DNA from: Vandiemenella viatica
Taxonomy: Eukaryota > Arthropoda > Insecta > Orthoptera > Morabidae
Assembly: GCA_031002005.1 (NCBI GenBank)
Contig: JARYHS010008074.1
Span: 281,481,930 to 281,545,929, forward strand
Length of the DNA stretch: 64,000 nt
Reading direction: 5' to 3'
Both the position numbers and the translations under genes were made by a program. The notes below the pieces were generated by a model. That model had not been told where the DNA came from. It saw nothing but the letters and a program-made list of their open reading frames with translations, and did not search any database. This document shows positions 34,880 through 45,800 of this stretch, one piece after another. Position 1 is the stretch's first letter. Each line of letters starts with the position of its first letter.

Positions 34880-35875
34880 CAGTAAAAAAAAATAGGTCCA
34901 TATAAGTTATCAGTCAATAGAATTGTGTAATTATAGTACTGACGCTTATATTTATACTTTATTTCATCATGTTATTCGGGATTGGCATGCACAGAGTTAG
35001 TTTTGGAGCAAAGCACCCTTAGTTAATTTCGACTCGGCGAGCACACCAACTCATGCCGAATGGTTGCCGGGTTGAAAATAGTATGTTTTTACCCAAATAC
35101 TGATCCACCCACGGGGTGTCTTCTTAGGCGATTCGTCTTAAAGGAACCTCATCAGCGTGGAGCCCATAATGACCGACACGTTGACCGTCAAGAAGAAGTG
35201 GGGCTACCTAGTTTCGAGATACTATACAGAGTTTGTGGACATTTTAGCTAACAAAGTGCTACGTGACTATTATATGGCTACAGTGCAAAAACTGATTGAT
35301 ATGCATATTAATAATGTTCGTGTAGCTCAATAGACACCCAGGCCATCATTGGACTATACGTTTCTAAGGCAAGAACTTATTGCATATAAAAATTTACTAG
35401 TGTCTGATGAGGTTAATAATGTAGTAATTAAAAATTTGTGTGTCGATAGTATTACTTGTATGTGAAAAGTATAAATAAAAACATATTGTATTTAAATCCT
35501 TTATGATTCACCCACCACACATTACAAAATGAATATATTATATTATATTGTTGTTATGTAAGTTCATATTTTTTTTATGAATTAACTGTTTGGACTTACA
35601 GGGCAGTCTCTAGAATAACTTTGACATCATAGACTACTCATAGGATGTCAGCTCAAGTGTTATTTGTCAAAAGGGATGGCAGTCTGCTAAAAAGTTATCT
35701 TAGAAGTTAACTTTATGGTAATTAAGGAATTAATGAATTATAATAGTTCGATATATCAATAACACATGACAAAATGCTCTTCGAAGGTTCCAGTAGGAAA
35801 ATTACAAGTTTGCGCCACGCCGCATTCCTTAATAATACGCTGAAAATATTCTTGATAAACGACGTGTAATACTTA
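34880..35875. other. No recognised gene; one short unassigned frame
   Basis: Mostly AT-rich. ATG at 35169 opens a 54-codon frame to TAG at 35331 (MTDTLTVKKKWGYLVSRYYT, FVDILANKVLRDYYM) of protein-like composition, but no family is recognised and flanking frames do not extend it. An MITE-like GGGGCGGATCCAGGATC occurs earlier at 34237. Confidence 0.3.
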
Positions 35876-35879
35876 CCGA

Positions 35880-36200
35880 GCAGCGGGACAGTCCGAAATA
35901 GCGGTGGCCTGTGATGTGACGCGAGCGATGCGTGGTGTGCGCTACTTAGCGAGTAGTGGGACAGTCCGAAATAGCAGGTGGCTGTGACGTCACGCGAGCC
36001 ATGCGGAATCGTCCGAAATCGTGCTATACGCCTGCGGCGATGTCGTGTGTCATTACCCGCGCAGACTGAGGTTACTGCTGTCACCTGGCCGCGTGCCGGG
36101 ACCTGGCTACGTCCTTTCCCTCCCTCCCCCCGCGAGCCATGCAGTACGGCAAGTGCTGACACCTGGCAGCCACCATTGGAAACCTGGGACGTCGATTAAC
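35880..36200. promoter_or_regulatory. CpG-rich block with duplicated ~60-bp unit and CRE site
   Basis: GC- and CpG-rich island in an AT-rich setting. GGGACAGTCCGAAATAGC recurs at 35886 and 35958, each copy followed by GTGGC...TGTGA(C/T)GT..ACGCGAG, and a shorter GTCCGAAATCGTGC follows at 36011. A perfect CRE, TGACGTCA, is at 35985. It could be a promoter for a minus-strand transcript such as sky, but there is no direct support. The 146-codon open frame on the minus strand is probably a by-product of high GC. Confidence 0.3.
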
Positions 36201-36249
36201 GGTAAAAATCCTAGACTCATCGTCAGACATCTACTAAAATATATAGCAT

Positions 36250-37013
36250 AATTTAAAACAACTCGGATATATGAAAGTGGGTGAAATTGAATTGAAGGAT
36301 TCCGTTACTGTCGTATTGTTACTTTCAACGTAATAAGATTCATAAGACGTTGCTATGAGATTATTATATTGTCACCGTATCTTAAAAAATGCCAATAATT
36401 TCAAACATAGTAAATATCTGAAAGTGGGTGAAATTGAATCGACAGATTCTCTTACTTTTCGATTGTTACTGTCAAAGTAAAGACAGAGATTAGTAGGACG
36501 TTGCTATGAGATTTTTATATTGTCACCGATTCTTAATATGTGTGCATAATTTCAAACAATTCGGATATCTTAAAGTGGGTGAAATTCAATTGACAGATTC
36601 CATTAGATTCCAATTGTTACTGCCAAAGTAATGAGAGAGATTAGCAGGACATTGCTATGAGATAGTAACATTGTCACCGTGTCACCTGTTCTTAATATAA
36701 GTGCATAATTTCAAAAAATTCGTATACTTCGAAGTGGGTGAAATTGAATTGATAGATTTCGTTACTTTCCTATTGTTACTATCAAAGTAATGAGAATAGC
36801 AGGACGTTGCTATTAGATTATTATATTGTCACCGGTTCTTAGTATGTGTGCATAATTTCAGACATTTCCGATTTCTGAAAGCGGGTGAAAATGAATTGAC
36901 AGATTCCATTAATTTCCTATTTTTACTGTCAAAGTAATGAGAACAGCAGGATACAGCAATGAAATTATTGTATTTTTACCAGTTCTTAATATGTGTGCAT
37001 AATTTCAATTTAA
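36250..37013. repeat. Minisatellite II (~150 bp period), left part
   Basis: Five units can be indexed on GTGGGTGAAATTGAAT-like phrases near 36276, 36425, 36576, 36737 and 36880; each also contains TGTCAAAGTAATGAGA, CAGGACGTTGCTATGAGATT, TTGTCACCG and GCATAATTTCAAA. The array is interrupted by Helitron II and continues at 39982. Confidence 0.85.
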
Positions 37014-37746
37014 CTAGACGACCCGTGAGAAAATTTCGCGAATAAAATGCGATGAATAGTGAGGTTGAATGCTTGTAATATAGTGAAAAGTAGAACCGTA
37101 CTTTTGTAGCAAATATTTTTTTTAATGTAATAGGTACGCATCAAAATACTTCCAACATATTACGAAACAGTCAGGAAAATTTAAAACGCTCTGTATTTAC
37201 GACAAACTATCACTGACCTTAACAGAATAAAACCAATCTGAACAAAATGCACACAACATATAAACATCTCTGTGATATTTGTTTCTGTGCGAATAAAATA
37301 TTTACCTTGGAATTGTATAGCAAAGCGAAAGTGTTTCCATAAAAGAAAAAAATATCCGAAAAGCTACTTATAGAATAAAAAAAATGTTTATTGACATATC
37401 TGTGATATCTGCTGCTGCAATCTAAGGTCTTGGCTCTGAAATTTCTCATACGCGCTACCACTTTGAGCACCAAATTCCGAAAAATTCTTTCGTAATTTAT
37501 TATTTTACCTAACTGGAGACCTTAATCTTTAAAGCGATATGATATTTATCGATTTCGGCTAGGCATCGAAGATGATAAATGCCTTGTAACTAAAAAACAC
37601 GCTGCAGAAATAATATTGATACTTTTGCCCTTCAAGGGTCGAATTCCAAAAAAAATCTTATATAAAATTTGGTGTGACCAAGGCAGCCACCTTGGTCTTT
37701 ATAATGATACCTCATTTATCGATTTCGTTTAGTTATCAAGCAAGAT

Positions 37747-37777
<31 letters not shown>

Positions 37778-39981
37778 AGAAATGATGATATGTATGCCCC
37801 TTAAGGGTTGAATTTGGAGAAAGTTTTTTCTTAAAATATGATATGACCAAACCAGATAATTTAATATTTAAAACGATAGCTTATTTATTAATTTCGGTCA
37901 GGTATCAAGGAAAATCAATAGCTCGTGACAGAAAATTGCGGAGTAGAAATATTAATACTTTTGCCCTCTAAGGTTAGAATTTTGAAAAATTTGTTTCTTA
38001 AAATGTGGTATAACGGAACCTAGGCCCTTACGAAGACCTCTACCTTTAAAATGATACCTCGTTTATCAATTTTGTTTAATTATCAAGGGAGAAAAATGAC
38101 TCGAGACACAAAAAACTAATTTTAGAAATATTGATATTTATGCCCTTTAAGAGTTCAATTCAGAAAAAAATCATTTCTTAAAATGTGATGTTGCCACAGC
38201 GGAACCTTAATTTTCAGAATGATACCACATTTATCTATTTCGGTTAGATATTAATGGAGATAAATGGCTCGTGACACAAAAATGCGTTGCAGAACTATTT
38301 ATACTTTTTCCCAATAATGGTTAAATTTTTTAAAAAATTCTTAATATATGATGTCACCAAAGCTAAGTCTTTACTTTTCATATTCCTACTTCATTTACCG
38401 ATAAATGGCTCGAAAGACAAAAAACGCATTTTTTAAAAATTGACATTTTTGCCCTTTAAGGGTCGAATTACGAAAAATTCCTTTCTTAAAATATAATGTT
38501 ACCACGGCGGAGACCTTAGTCTTTAATATGATATTTCATTTATCTATATCGGTTACATATCAAGGGAGATAAATAGCTCATGACACAAAAGTGTGTTGTA
38601 GTACCATATTTACTTTTTCCCTTTAAGGGTTGAATTCCAAAAAACTTCCTCTTCAAACTGGGATATCACCATAGCTGAGATATTACTCCTCATAATCTTA
38701 CGTCAATTATCGATTTTGGTTAGATATCGGGGGAGATAAATGGCTCGAGACACAAAAAACGCATTTATGAAAAATTAACATTTTTGCTCTTTAAGGACCA
38801 AATTACGAAAAATTTCTGCCTTAAAATATAACATTACCACGGCGGAGACCATAGTCTTTAATATGTTACCTCATTTATCTATGTCGGTTAGATATCAGGG
38901 GAGATAAATAGCTCGTGACACAAAAATGCGTTGTAGAAAAATTTATAATTTTTCCCTTTAGCGGTTGAATTACAAAAATAAAAAAAATAAAAAAATCTTT
39001 CTTAAAATATGATGTCACAAAGCTGAGACATTCCCCTTCATAATCCTATTTCATTTATCGCTTTTGGTTAGATATCTATGGAGATAAATGGCTCGAGACA
39101 CAAAAATCGCGTTTTAAAAAAATTGTCATTTTTGCTCTTTAAGGGTCGAATTACGAAAAATTCCTTTCTTAAAATATAATGTTACCACGGCGGAGACCTT
39201 AGTCTTTAATATGATACCTCATTTATCTATATCGCTTAGATATCGAGGGAGATAAATAGCCCGTGACACAAAAATGCGTTGTAGAAATATTTATACTTTT
39301 TCCCTTTAAGGGTTGAATTCCAAACAACTTCTTTTTAAAATATGATGTCACCAAAGCTGAGACATTACTCCTCATAATCCTACTTCATTTATTGATTTTG
39401 GTTAGATATCCATGGAGATAAATGGCTCGAGGCACAAAAAAACACATTTAAAAAAAATTGAAATTTTTGCCCTGTAATGGTCGAATTAAGAAAAATTCCT
39501 TTCTTAAAATATAATGTTACCACGGCGGAGACCTTAGTCTTTAATATGATACCTCATTTATCTATATCGGTTAGATATCAAGGGAGATAAACAGCTCTTG
39601 ACATAAAAACGCATTGCAAAAATATTGATACTTTTGCCCTTTAAGGGTCGAATTCCGAAAATGCTTGTCTTAGTATTTGACGTCACAGAAACGGAGAACT
39701 TAATCCTTTAATGATACTTCACTAAACGATTTCAGATAGGTATCCAGGGAGATAAATGACCCGTAACACAGAAAACAGCATTTTAGACATACTGACATTT
39801 TTGCCCTTTAAGAGTCGAATTCCGAGAACTTTCTGTCTTAAAATATGATGTGATCAAAGTGGAAACCATAAGCTTTAAAATGACACCTCATTCATTGATT
39901 TCGGTTAAGTATGAAGGAAGATAGAGGCTTGTGACTAAAAAAATACCTTATAGAAATACCTTATAGAAATAATATATGTGA
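37014..39981 (-). mobile_element. Helitron-like element II, reverse copy with ~14 repeats of 167 bp
   Basis: Same family as 4977-9786, opposite orientation and longer (2968 bp). The minus-strand 5' end TCACATATATTATTTC (from 39981) matches TCATATATATTATTTC of copy I; the 3' end carries CATCGCATTTTATTCGCGAA and the terminal CTAG (37017-37014), followed by T. Preceding host base is A. The palindrome before the 3' end is weaker here (GCGAAATTTTCTC). A CTTATAGAAATAC segment is duplicated near the 5' end. No gene is encoded. Compared with copy I, the array has about twice as many units. Confidence 0.83.
37500..39945 (-). repeat. 167-bp dimeric tandem array inside Helitron II
   Basis: About 14 units in reverse orientation. 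Plus-strand markers alternate: GGCTCGAGACACAAAAAAC (type A; e.g. 38092, 38740, 39087) and AGCTCGTGACACAAAAATGC or variant (type B; e.g. 38255, 38910, 39258). Spacing is about 167 bp and A/B alternation is strict for several consecutive dimers between 38090 and 39590; outer units are more diverged. An A run of about 30 at 37745-37774 interrupts one unit. Confidence 0.9.
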
Positions 39982-40345
39982 TGATTGCTGTCAAAGTAAT
40001 GAGAATAGCAGGACGTTGCTATGAGATTATTATTGTCACCGTTTCTTTATATGAGTGCAATTTTCAAACAATTCGAACGTCAGGAAATGGGTGAACATTG
40101 AAGTAAAATATTCCATTGCATTGAAGCGATTTACTGTTGTTACTGTCAACGTAATAAGAATATCAGGAAATTGCTAGAAAATTATTGTATTGCCACCGAT
40201 TCCTAATGTGTGTACAAAAATTCAAATAACTCGGACATCTGGAAGTGGGTAAAGATTGAATTGCAAAATTCCGTTACATACAAACATACATACATACTTA
40301 AATAAATAAATACATACATGTCAAGCTAATATAAAGCGTGTAAAA
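39982..40345. repeat. Minisatellite II, right part, with ACAT-rich end
   Basis: Two further units (GCTGTCAAAGTAATGAGAAT at 39988 and CTGTCAACGTAATAAGAATA at 40142), then ACATACAAACATACATACAT near 40275-40320. Continues the array split by Helitron II. Confidence 0.75.
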
Positions 40346-40719
40346 ATTAGCTATATTCGGCAAAGATGTAGGTGAGGGTAAACTCAATTTTCCTTCATGG
40401 AACGATTCTCCGAGTTTGGAGTAGAAATTTCGATTGGTGTTCCGACAATAAACATTATAAACTCCTTCTCCGCATCATTTAGAGCCAAAAACACGATTAT
40501 AAAAAATCTCTTGTAATTATAAGTACCTGGATGACCGATCTTCGCTAGGCATTTTTCGATTTCTGTTCAGTATGCAAGATTTCATCAAAATCCTTAGAGA
40601 AGTTTGTGATGAATTAATTTTATATATTTACAAGACTTGCTCATATACTAGTATCACATTGGACAGATTAAATATATACAGTATAAAACCAAACCTGAGT
40701 TGGTTGGATCCTCCAGAAG

Positions 40720-40930
40720 GAGGCATACTAAGCCATTGTATCAGAGGTAGGAAGGCCAGTTCCTTTCGTCTGGGACCTACAATTTAACGTAGATTCCGAA
40801 CCACAGAAAGCCCAAGCTTAGTTCATGATCAAACTAAAATCTTAAAAATTCTTGCCTCCACCGGGATTTGAACACAGGAATGTAGCCAGAATTTTTTGAG
40901 AGCTAGCACAGAAGCCACTTTTTTTCCCCA
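40720..40930 (-). mobile_element. tRNA-derived SINE, family 2 (copy 2 of 2)
   Basis: Minus-strand B box GTGTTCAAATCCCGGTGG near 40875-40860, then a body with TTTTTAAGATTTTAG and TTAAATTGTAGGTCCCAGAC collinear with the copy at 10985. The head's A-box region is diverged. Confidence 0.6.
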
Positions 40931-41042
40931 CTACTTATATTTGAGCTGTCAGACCGCTCCATATTTGTTATAAATTCAACATATTTAATTCCTACTTACA
41001 TAAAATGTTTTACAATTATACTGGTAGTATTCAATGATAACC

Positions 41043-42072
41043 GGTTACTGTGCAAAGTAAGGCTAGTAGAAAAAACTGTTAATCGGGTTGAAAATACGGC
41101 TAGCTGCTTCCTTGGCACTTTAAGGAAAAGTGTACTCGAAAGCCGTAAAATATGTAACAAAATTGTAATTAGCGCCAAAGCATACGATTATGCACATTAC
41201 TGCCTATGCATTAATAGACATTTGAGCTAGTGTTGCCCAAAATCGGTCTTGGTCTTGGTCTTGCATTTTTGCAAGACCAAGACCAGGTGTATTGATGCAA
41301 GACCAAGACCAAGACTGGCCAAGTCTCGTCTTGTTCTTGCATTTGGGCAACACTAATTTGAGCCGTCTGTGACGTTTTTATAGTCAGAATTTGGTGTGGC
41401 AGCTGTTATCTTTACTCAGAACCAACTAAGCATCATGGAATGTTAGTAGTCATTCCGATCCAGGTTGCCATTCAACCTAAGCACAACAAAATTGGGCACA
41501 TTGCTGACTTAGCGGCTCGAGAAGAAGAAACAGAAAATTCCAACTCCGACCGAACTACTGTTGGTAGTACTGATACTAGTGAATGTGGTTCCAACATAGA
41601 AGATGAAAAAAATAATTATGTTACCTATATAGATACATTTATGAATCATTATGTACGATATTATATGATTTAGTAAGGTTTAAAATACACATGTAAAATG
41701 TAAGTTCCATAAATAAAACTATAATTTATCAAATATATAGTTTTCTGAAGAAAAAACGAGGGTGCTAAGTTTTTTTTCATGTTTTTTTCACAAATCTGAA
41801 AAAAAACATTTTTTTTTTTCAGTTTGCAACACTACACCCACCGCTAATACGGCTCCTTGAAAATCAACACATTCACGGTAAATATGACTGCTACATATTG
41901 GCTAATACCGCACGTAACCCGACGATTTGCATTGTATTACTCTTGTCTTACCTGTTTTGTTGACTTTGCGTACACTTTTTCTTGAATAGTAATGCCTAAG
42001 GAGTGCGTTAACCACATGTTCATCCCAAAATAACAATTCTTTTTTCTACCGGCCTTACTTTACATAGCACGT
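41043..42072. mobile_element. TIR element with 8-bp target duplication, non-autonomous
   Basis: Terminal inverted repeats GGTTACTGTGCAAAGTAAGG (41043) and, on the opposite strand, ACGTGCTATGTAAAGTAAGG (from 42072) are of equal length to their shared inner part (AAAGTAAGG...GTAGAAAAA). TGATAACC flanks both sides (41035-41042, 42073-42080). A related unoccupied sequence at 42298-42368 joins the two flanks without the insert. The ORF at 41440-41673 (77 codons, acidic, ATAREEETENSN-like) is not recognised. Superfamily undecided; 8-bp duplications suit hAT or P-like elements. Confidence 0.7.
41228..41355. mobile_element. Palindromic hAT MITE of CAAGACC repeats, perfect TSD
   Basis: 128 bp with inverted ends TAGTGTTGCCCAAA and TTTGGGCAACACTA, flanked by ATTTGAGC at 41220-41227 and 41356-41363. 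The interior is almost only GGTCTTGGTCTTG and its complement CAAGACCAAGACC, forming a near-complete hairpin. It is nested in the TIR element. Confidence 0.92.
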
Positions 42073-42585
42073 TGATAACCACTTTTTAGAATTCAGTAAT
42101 ATTGATGTTTGTGTTAAATACAAATGCGATCAATAAGTAAACGATGATTACATTATAACTGCTAATATTATTTTCAAATAAGTTTTGTAGAGTAAAGATA
42201 AAACAATAGACACGACATGACCTTAAAATTTTGTTTTATGTTTTAAAAAAATAACATTTGGCAAAGCCAGTATCTAGTTTTTAAATATTTAGTTTTTAAA
42301 TGTTTTACAATTCAACTGGTAGTATTTAATGATAAGAACTTTTTACAATTCAGTAATATTGATGTTTGATATATGGTCAATATTATTTTCAAAGAAGTTT
42401 TGTAAAGTATCACTTCTGACAAAAGTCTTTTTTTTTTAAATCTCCTTTTTAAATATTTTACAATTAAACTTGTCCGAACAAATGTATGCAAGAAATGTTC
42501 GTTTAAATATACGAGTTACTTGAAACCAAAGAGAAAATATTAGTAGGCTTCCTGGTACCTGAATCGTCTACGAGATGGCGTCAGA
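42073..42585. other. AT-rich zone with diverged direct duplication
   Basis: The phrases TTCAGTAATATTGATGTTTG and TATTATTTTCAAAGAAG-like occur at 42093/42167 and again at 42351/42383, so the site of the TIR insertion exists twice. No gene recognised. Confidence 0.55.
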
Positions 42586-42688
42586 GTAGTAGTAGTAGTA
42601 GTATTTTATTTGTCCTCTAAATCATATACATGTACTTTATACATAATGATATGGGGCACGTCAATTATAAAATATGATTTACATTAAA

Positions 42689-44340
42689 TTACATTATTTT
42701 CATTAAATTAATTATACAATTCAAATATTCTTCTACATAGTAAAATGAGTGGTGTTGAAGGTATGACATCAACAATTTCTCAAAATTTCCCTTTTCTGAT
42801 GTTGTTTTTATATTATGCGGTAATTTATTAAAAAGCTTAATCCCTATGTGAAATGTTCGATTACGAAAATTTTTTGTTTTTATATGAATAATATGCAAAT
42901 CTGATTGTTTCCTTGTGAAGTGATCATGTACCTCGATATTTGTTTTAAGAGCTGCATCTTTACCTATGACATTATTTCTAAAAAACATAATGGTTTCATA
43001 GATGTAAATGCTTGGTAGTGGAAGAATATTCATATATTTAAATAAGGGTCTACAAGATTCCCATGATTTGTGATTTGTCATTGTTCTTATTGCTCTCTTC
43101 TGAATTTTGAAAGTACTTAGTGCATCTGATGATAACCCCCAGAATATAATTCCATACTTTATTTGTGAGTGAAAATGGGCAAAGTATGCATTTTTCATTG
43201 TTTGTTTACTAGTGGTTAATTTTAAGATATGTAATTCATAACAGATTTGATTCAATTTAGAGTTCAAATATTGAATATGTCTATTCCATTTTAGATCAGA
43301 TTGAATCCATAAACCTAGAAATTTTGAATCTAATTTGCTTGCTAAAGTCTGAGTGTTCAAAATAATATTTGGGTTGGCAGGGTTCCTGTTTTGAGCAGTA
43401 TGGAAATTTACTAAAATGATTTTTTCACAATTTATTAAATGATTGTTTTTGGACCATTCCAATAGCTGGTTAGTGGTTTTATGAATACTTTGCTGAAGAA
43501 CTTCTTTGGTTTCACCTTTTATTATAAGTGTTGTGTCATCTGCAAAGAGGATATTATCATCTGACTCAACATTTTCATTAATGTCATTGATATACAAAAG
43601 AAACAGGAGGGGCCCAAGAACCAAACCCTGTGGAATACCGTGTTTAATACTTCTAATGTCTGATACATGCTCTCTGATTATTCGCTTTCTGTGTCCTTAC
43701 ATTTTAAGGTGACAACCTGTTTCCTTCCATCCAGGTATGACTTGAACCATTTGTATGCTATACCCCTGATACCATAATGATAAAGCTTAGACAAGAGGAT
43801 TTTATGATCTACCACATCAAAAGCTTTAGACAAATAAAGAAATATGCCAGTTAATTTTTCTTTTTTACAATTATTTTTAATATACTGTTAATGCAAGCAT
43901 AAATAGCTGTCTGGGTTGATTTCCCTGATCTAAATCCATGTTGTGAATCAGATAATAAATTATTCTTGTTAATGCAGCTAATTAATTTTTTATAAATAAT
44001 TTTCTCTAGTACTTTTGAGATAGCAGATGGAATGTTAATAGGCCGATAGTTATCTATTTTATCTGTTTCACCCTTCTTATGTATCGGAATAACTTTTGCT
44101 ATCTTTAGTATTTCTGGGAAAGTACCAAATTGTAATGAACTATTACATAAATGTGTTAGTGGTCGAATTATGTATCTAGCACATTTCTTTAGGATTGTAT
44201 CAGGAATTCCATCAAATCCTGCATAGAATTTATTCTTTAGTTCTTTTAAGGCAGTGGAAATTACTTCCTCTTGAACATTGTCAATAAAAAGTGATCCACC
44301 ACATGTTCGTATCTTATTATCCCCTATTTTTTAATTATAT
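42689..44340 (-). pseudogene. LINE D reverse transcriptase
   Basis: The minus-strand RT is readable from about 44340: GFDGIPDTILKKCA, KIAKVIPIHKKGETD, YRPINIPSAISKVLEKI, SQHGFRSGKSTQTAI, motif A as FLYLSKAFDVVD (third residue Y where D is the catalytic position in YLDxxxAFD-type motifs; the AFD aspartate is present), then a frame break near 43625, and an open 311-codon frame at 43624-42689 with VLGPLLFLLYINDI, motif C FADDTT, thumb and C-terminal region to a stop at 42689. The long open last frame indicates a comparatively recent insertion. Confidence 0.87.
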
Positions 44341-44469
44341 TTAAATTTTTTAAATAGTTCTTCAGGAATACCAGTAAAATAATCATTGAAAAGATTTGTT
44401 ACCACAGTTGGGTCACTAATTACATCATTACTACATTTTAATGAAATATTTTGGTCTATTTTTTTAGTT

Positions 44470-45731
44470 TTACCTGTTTCCTTTCTTATCACATCCCACA
44501 TAGCTCTGTTTTTTTAGTGGAGTTATAAATAAATCTATTATTTTACAATTTTTTGGCTTGTTTAATAACTTGTTTAATATAGCTGAGTATTTTTTATAGT
44601 AGGCCTCAAATTCAGGTGTAGTGTGGTTCTGTTTATATACTTTGTGAAGCAATCTTTTTTTTTTACATGAATTTTTTATTCCTGCTGTTATCCAGGTGTT
44701 ATGAGATGCACTGTTCTTTATTATTTTTGTTTTTAGAGTAAATGCTATATCAAAATAATATTTTAATAGCTTGTTAAACATATTGAATTTCTCATTTAAA
44801 TCATCTAATTTAAAAATATTTGCCCATGATTCCATACTTAATAAATAATTGAAGTTTGGAATGTTTTCTTCACTAAATGATCTGGTTTTTATTTTCTTTG
44901 TGGCATTGTGAATAATTTTTTCTTTTACATACATAGTTAGTATCTGAGCCAAGTGATCACTGAAACCTGGGTTGTATACTTCAACTAAGAAATTTTGTTT
45001 ATCTTTGTTTATGAAAATTTGATCAAGGGCTGTCTTACTGAATTCTGTGACTCTTGTTGGATTATTTACTGTGTGATGTAAACCATATGAATTAAGGAGT
45101 TGTGTTAACAAGTCTCTATTTTGTTGCTCTTTAGATAGTCCACATTAAAATCTGAACATATTATTAAATCAAGATTTTGCTTGCTAATATTGTTTAAGAG
45201 TGATTCTAATCTTTGTATGAATAAGTCAAAATTTCCATTCGGAGATATGTACACACAAACTAATATCTTTTTAAATTTGGGTAGTTTAACTGCTGTGAAT
45301 TCAAAGTCCTTTTCTTAAATCAAGTGATTATTATCTAACAAAGGTTCATAATCTATATTGTTTCTGAGAAAAATGCATACTCCCCCTTTTTGGTTATAAG
45401 ATCTACAATAATTATTAGCCAAGATATAATTTGAAATATTAACATATTGAATCTGATCAGTCTTAAGCCAGTGCTCTGTAATACACAAAACTGAAATTTC
45501 TCTGATTTGATTATTAACTAGTATCTCTAACAAATCAGTTTTATTTGAAATTGACTGAACATTCTGATGATATATCTTTAGTTTATTTTCATTATGTGTT
45601 GGAGCATCATTTTCTCTCATGTTTCTGGTACTATTGTAACACTTGTCTTTTTGTACAGAATTCTTGTCATGCTTTTGCCAAACCTTTGACAAAGGTCTGG
45701 CTTCTTTTACAAGTTTCCCTGGTTCTGACAT
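44470..45731 (-). pseudogene. LINE D apurinic-type endonuclease region
   Basis: The enzyme that nicks target DNA to prime reverse transcription. MSEPGKLVKEARPLSKVW at 45731 opens the frame; the catalytic N-terminal strand follows (KIYHQNVQSISNKTDLLE, with the conserved Q-N pair), then VLCITEHWLK (catalytic E) and GGVCIFLRNN. After breaks at about 45315 and 45110 it resumes with NNPTRVTEFSKTALDQIFIN and PGFSDHLAQ, the last carrying the conserved S-D-H. A basic linker continues to 44470. Two or more frame breaks; otherwise well conserved. Confidence 0.85.
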
Positions 45732-45800
45732 TAATTCCTGATCATTCTGATGCCGTTTTCAAGATAACAAGAGCAAATATTGTTTGTATATTGTAAAATT

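Larger units (their letters stand above)
42590..45800 (-). mobile_element. Near full-length LINE (family D) with endonuclease and RT, broken frames
   Basis: Minus-strand non-LTR retrotransposon of about 3.2 kb. Its 3' end is a short TAC-type microsatellite (seen as TAG repeats at 42586-42603) instead of poly(A). The 5' end lies near 45800. It carries an APE-type endonuclease followed by reverse transcriptase, separated by a few frame breaks. Clade uncertain; layout and tail would suit a Jockey/CR1-like group. Confidence 0.85.

Noticed and set aside
35722..36162. 146-codon minus-strand ORF
   Set aside because: Arises in a CpG-rich block containing a duplicated unit and extends into AT-rich DNA without change in reading-frame composition; no domain recognised.
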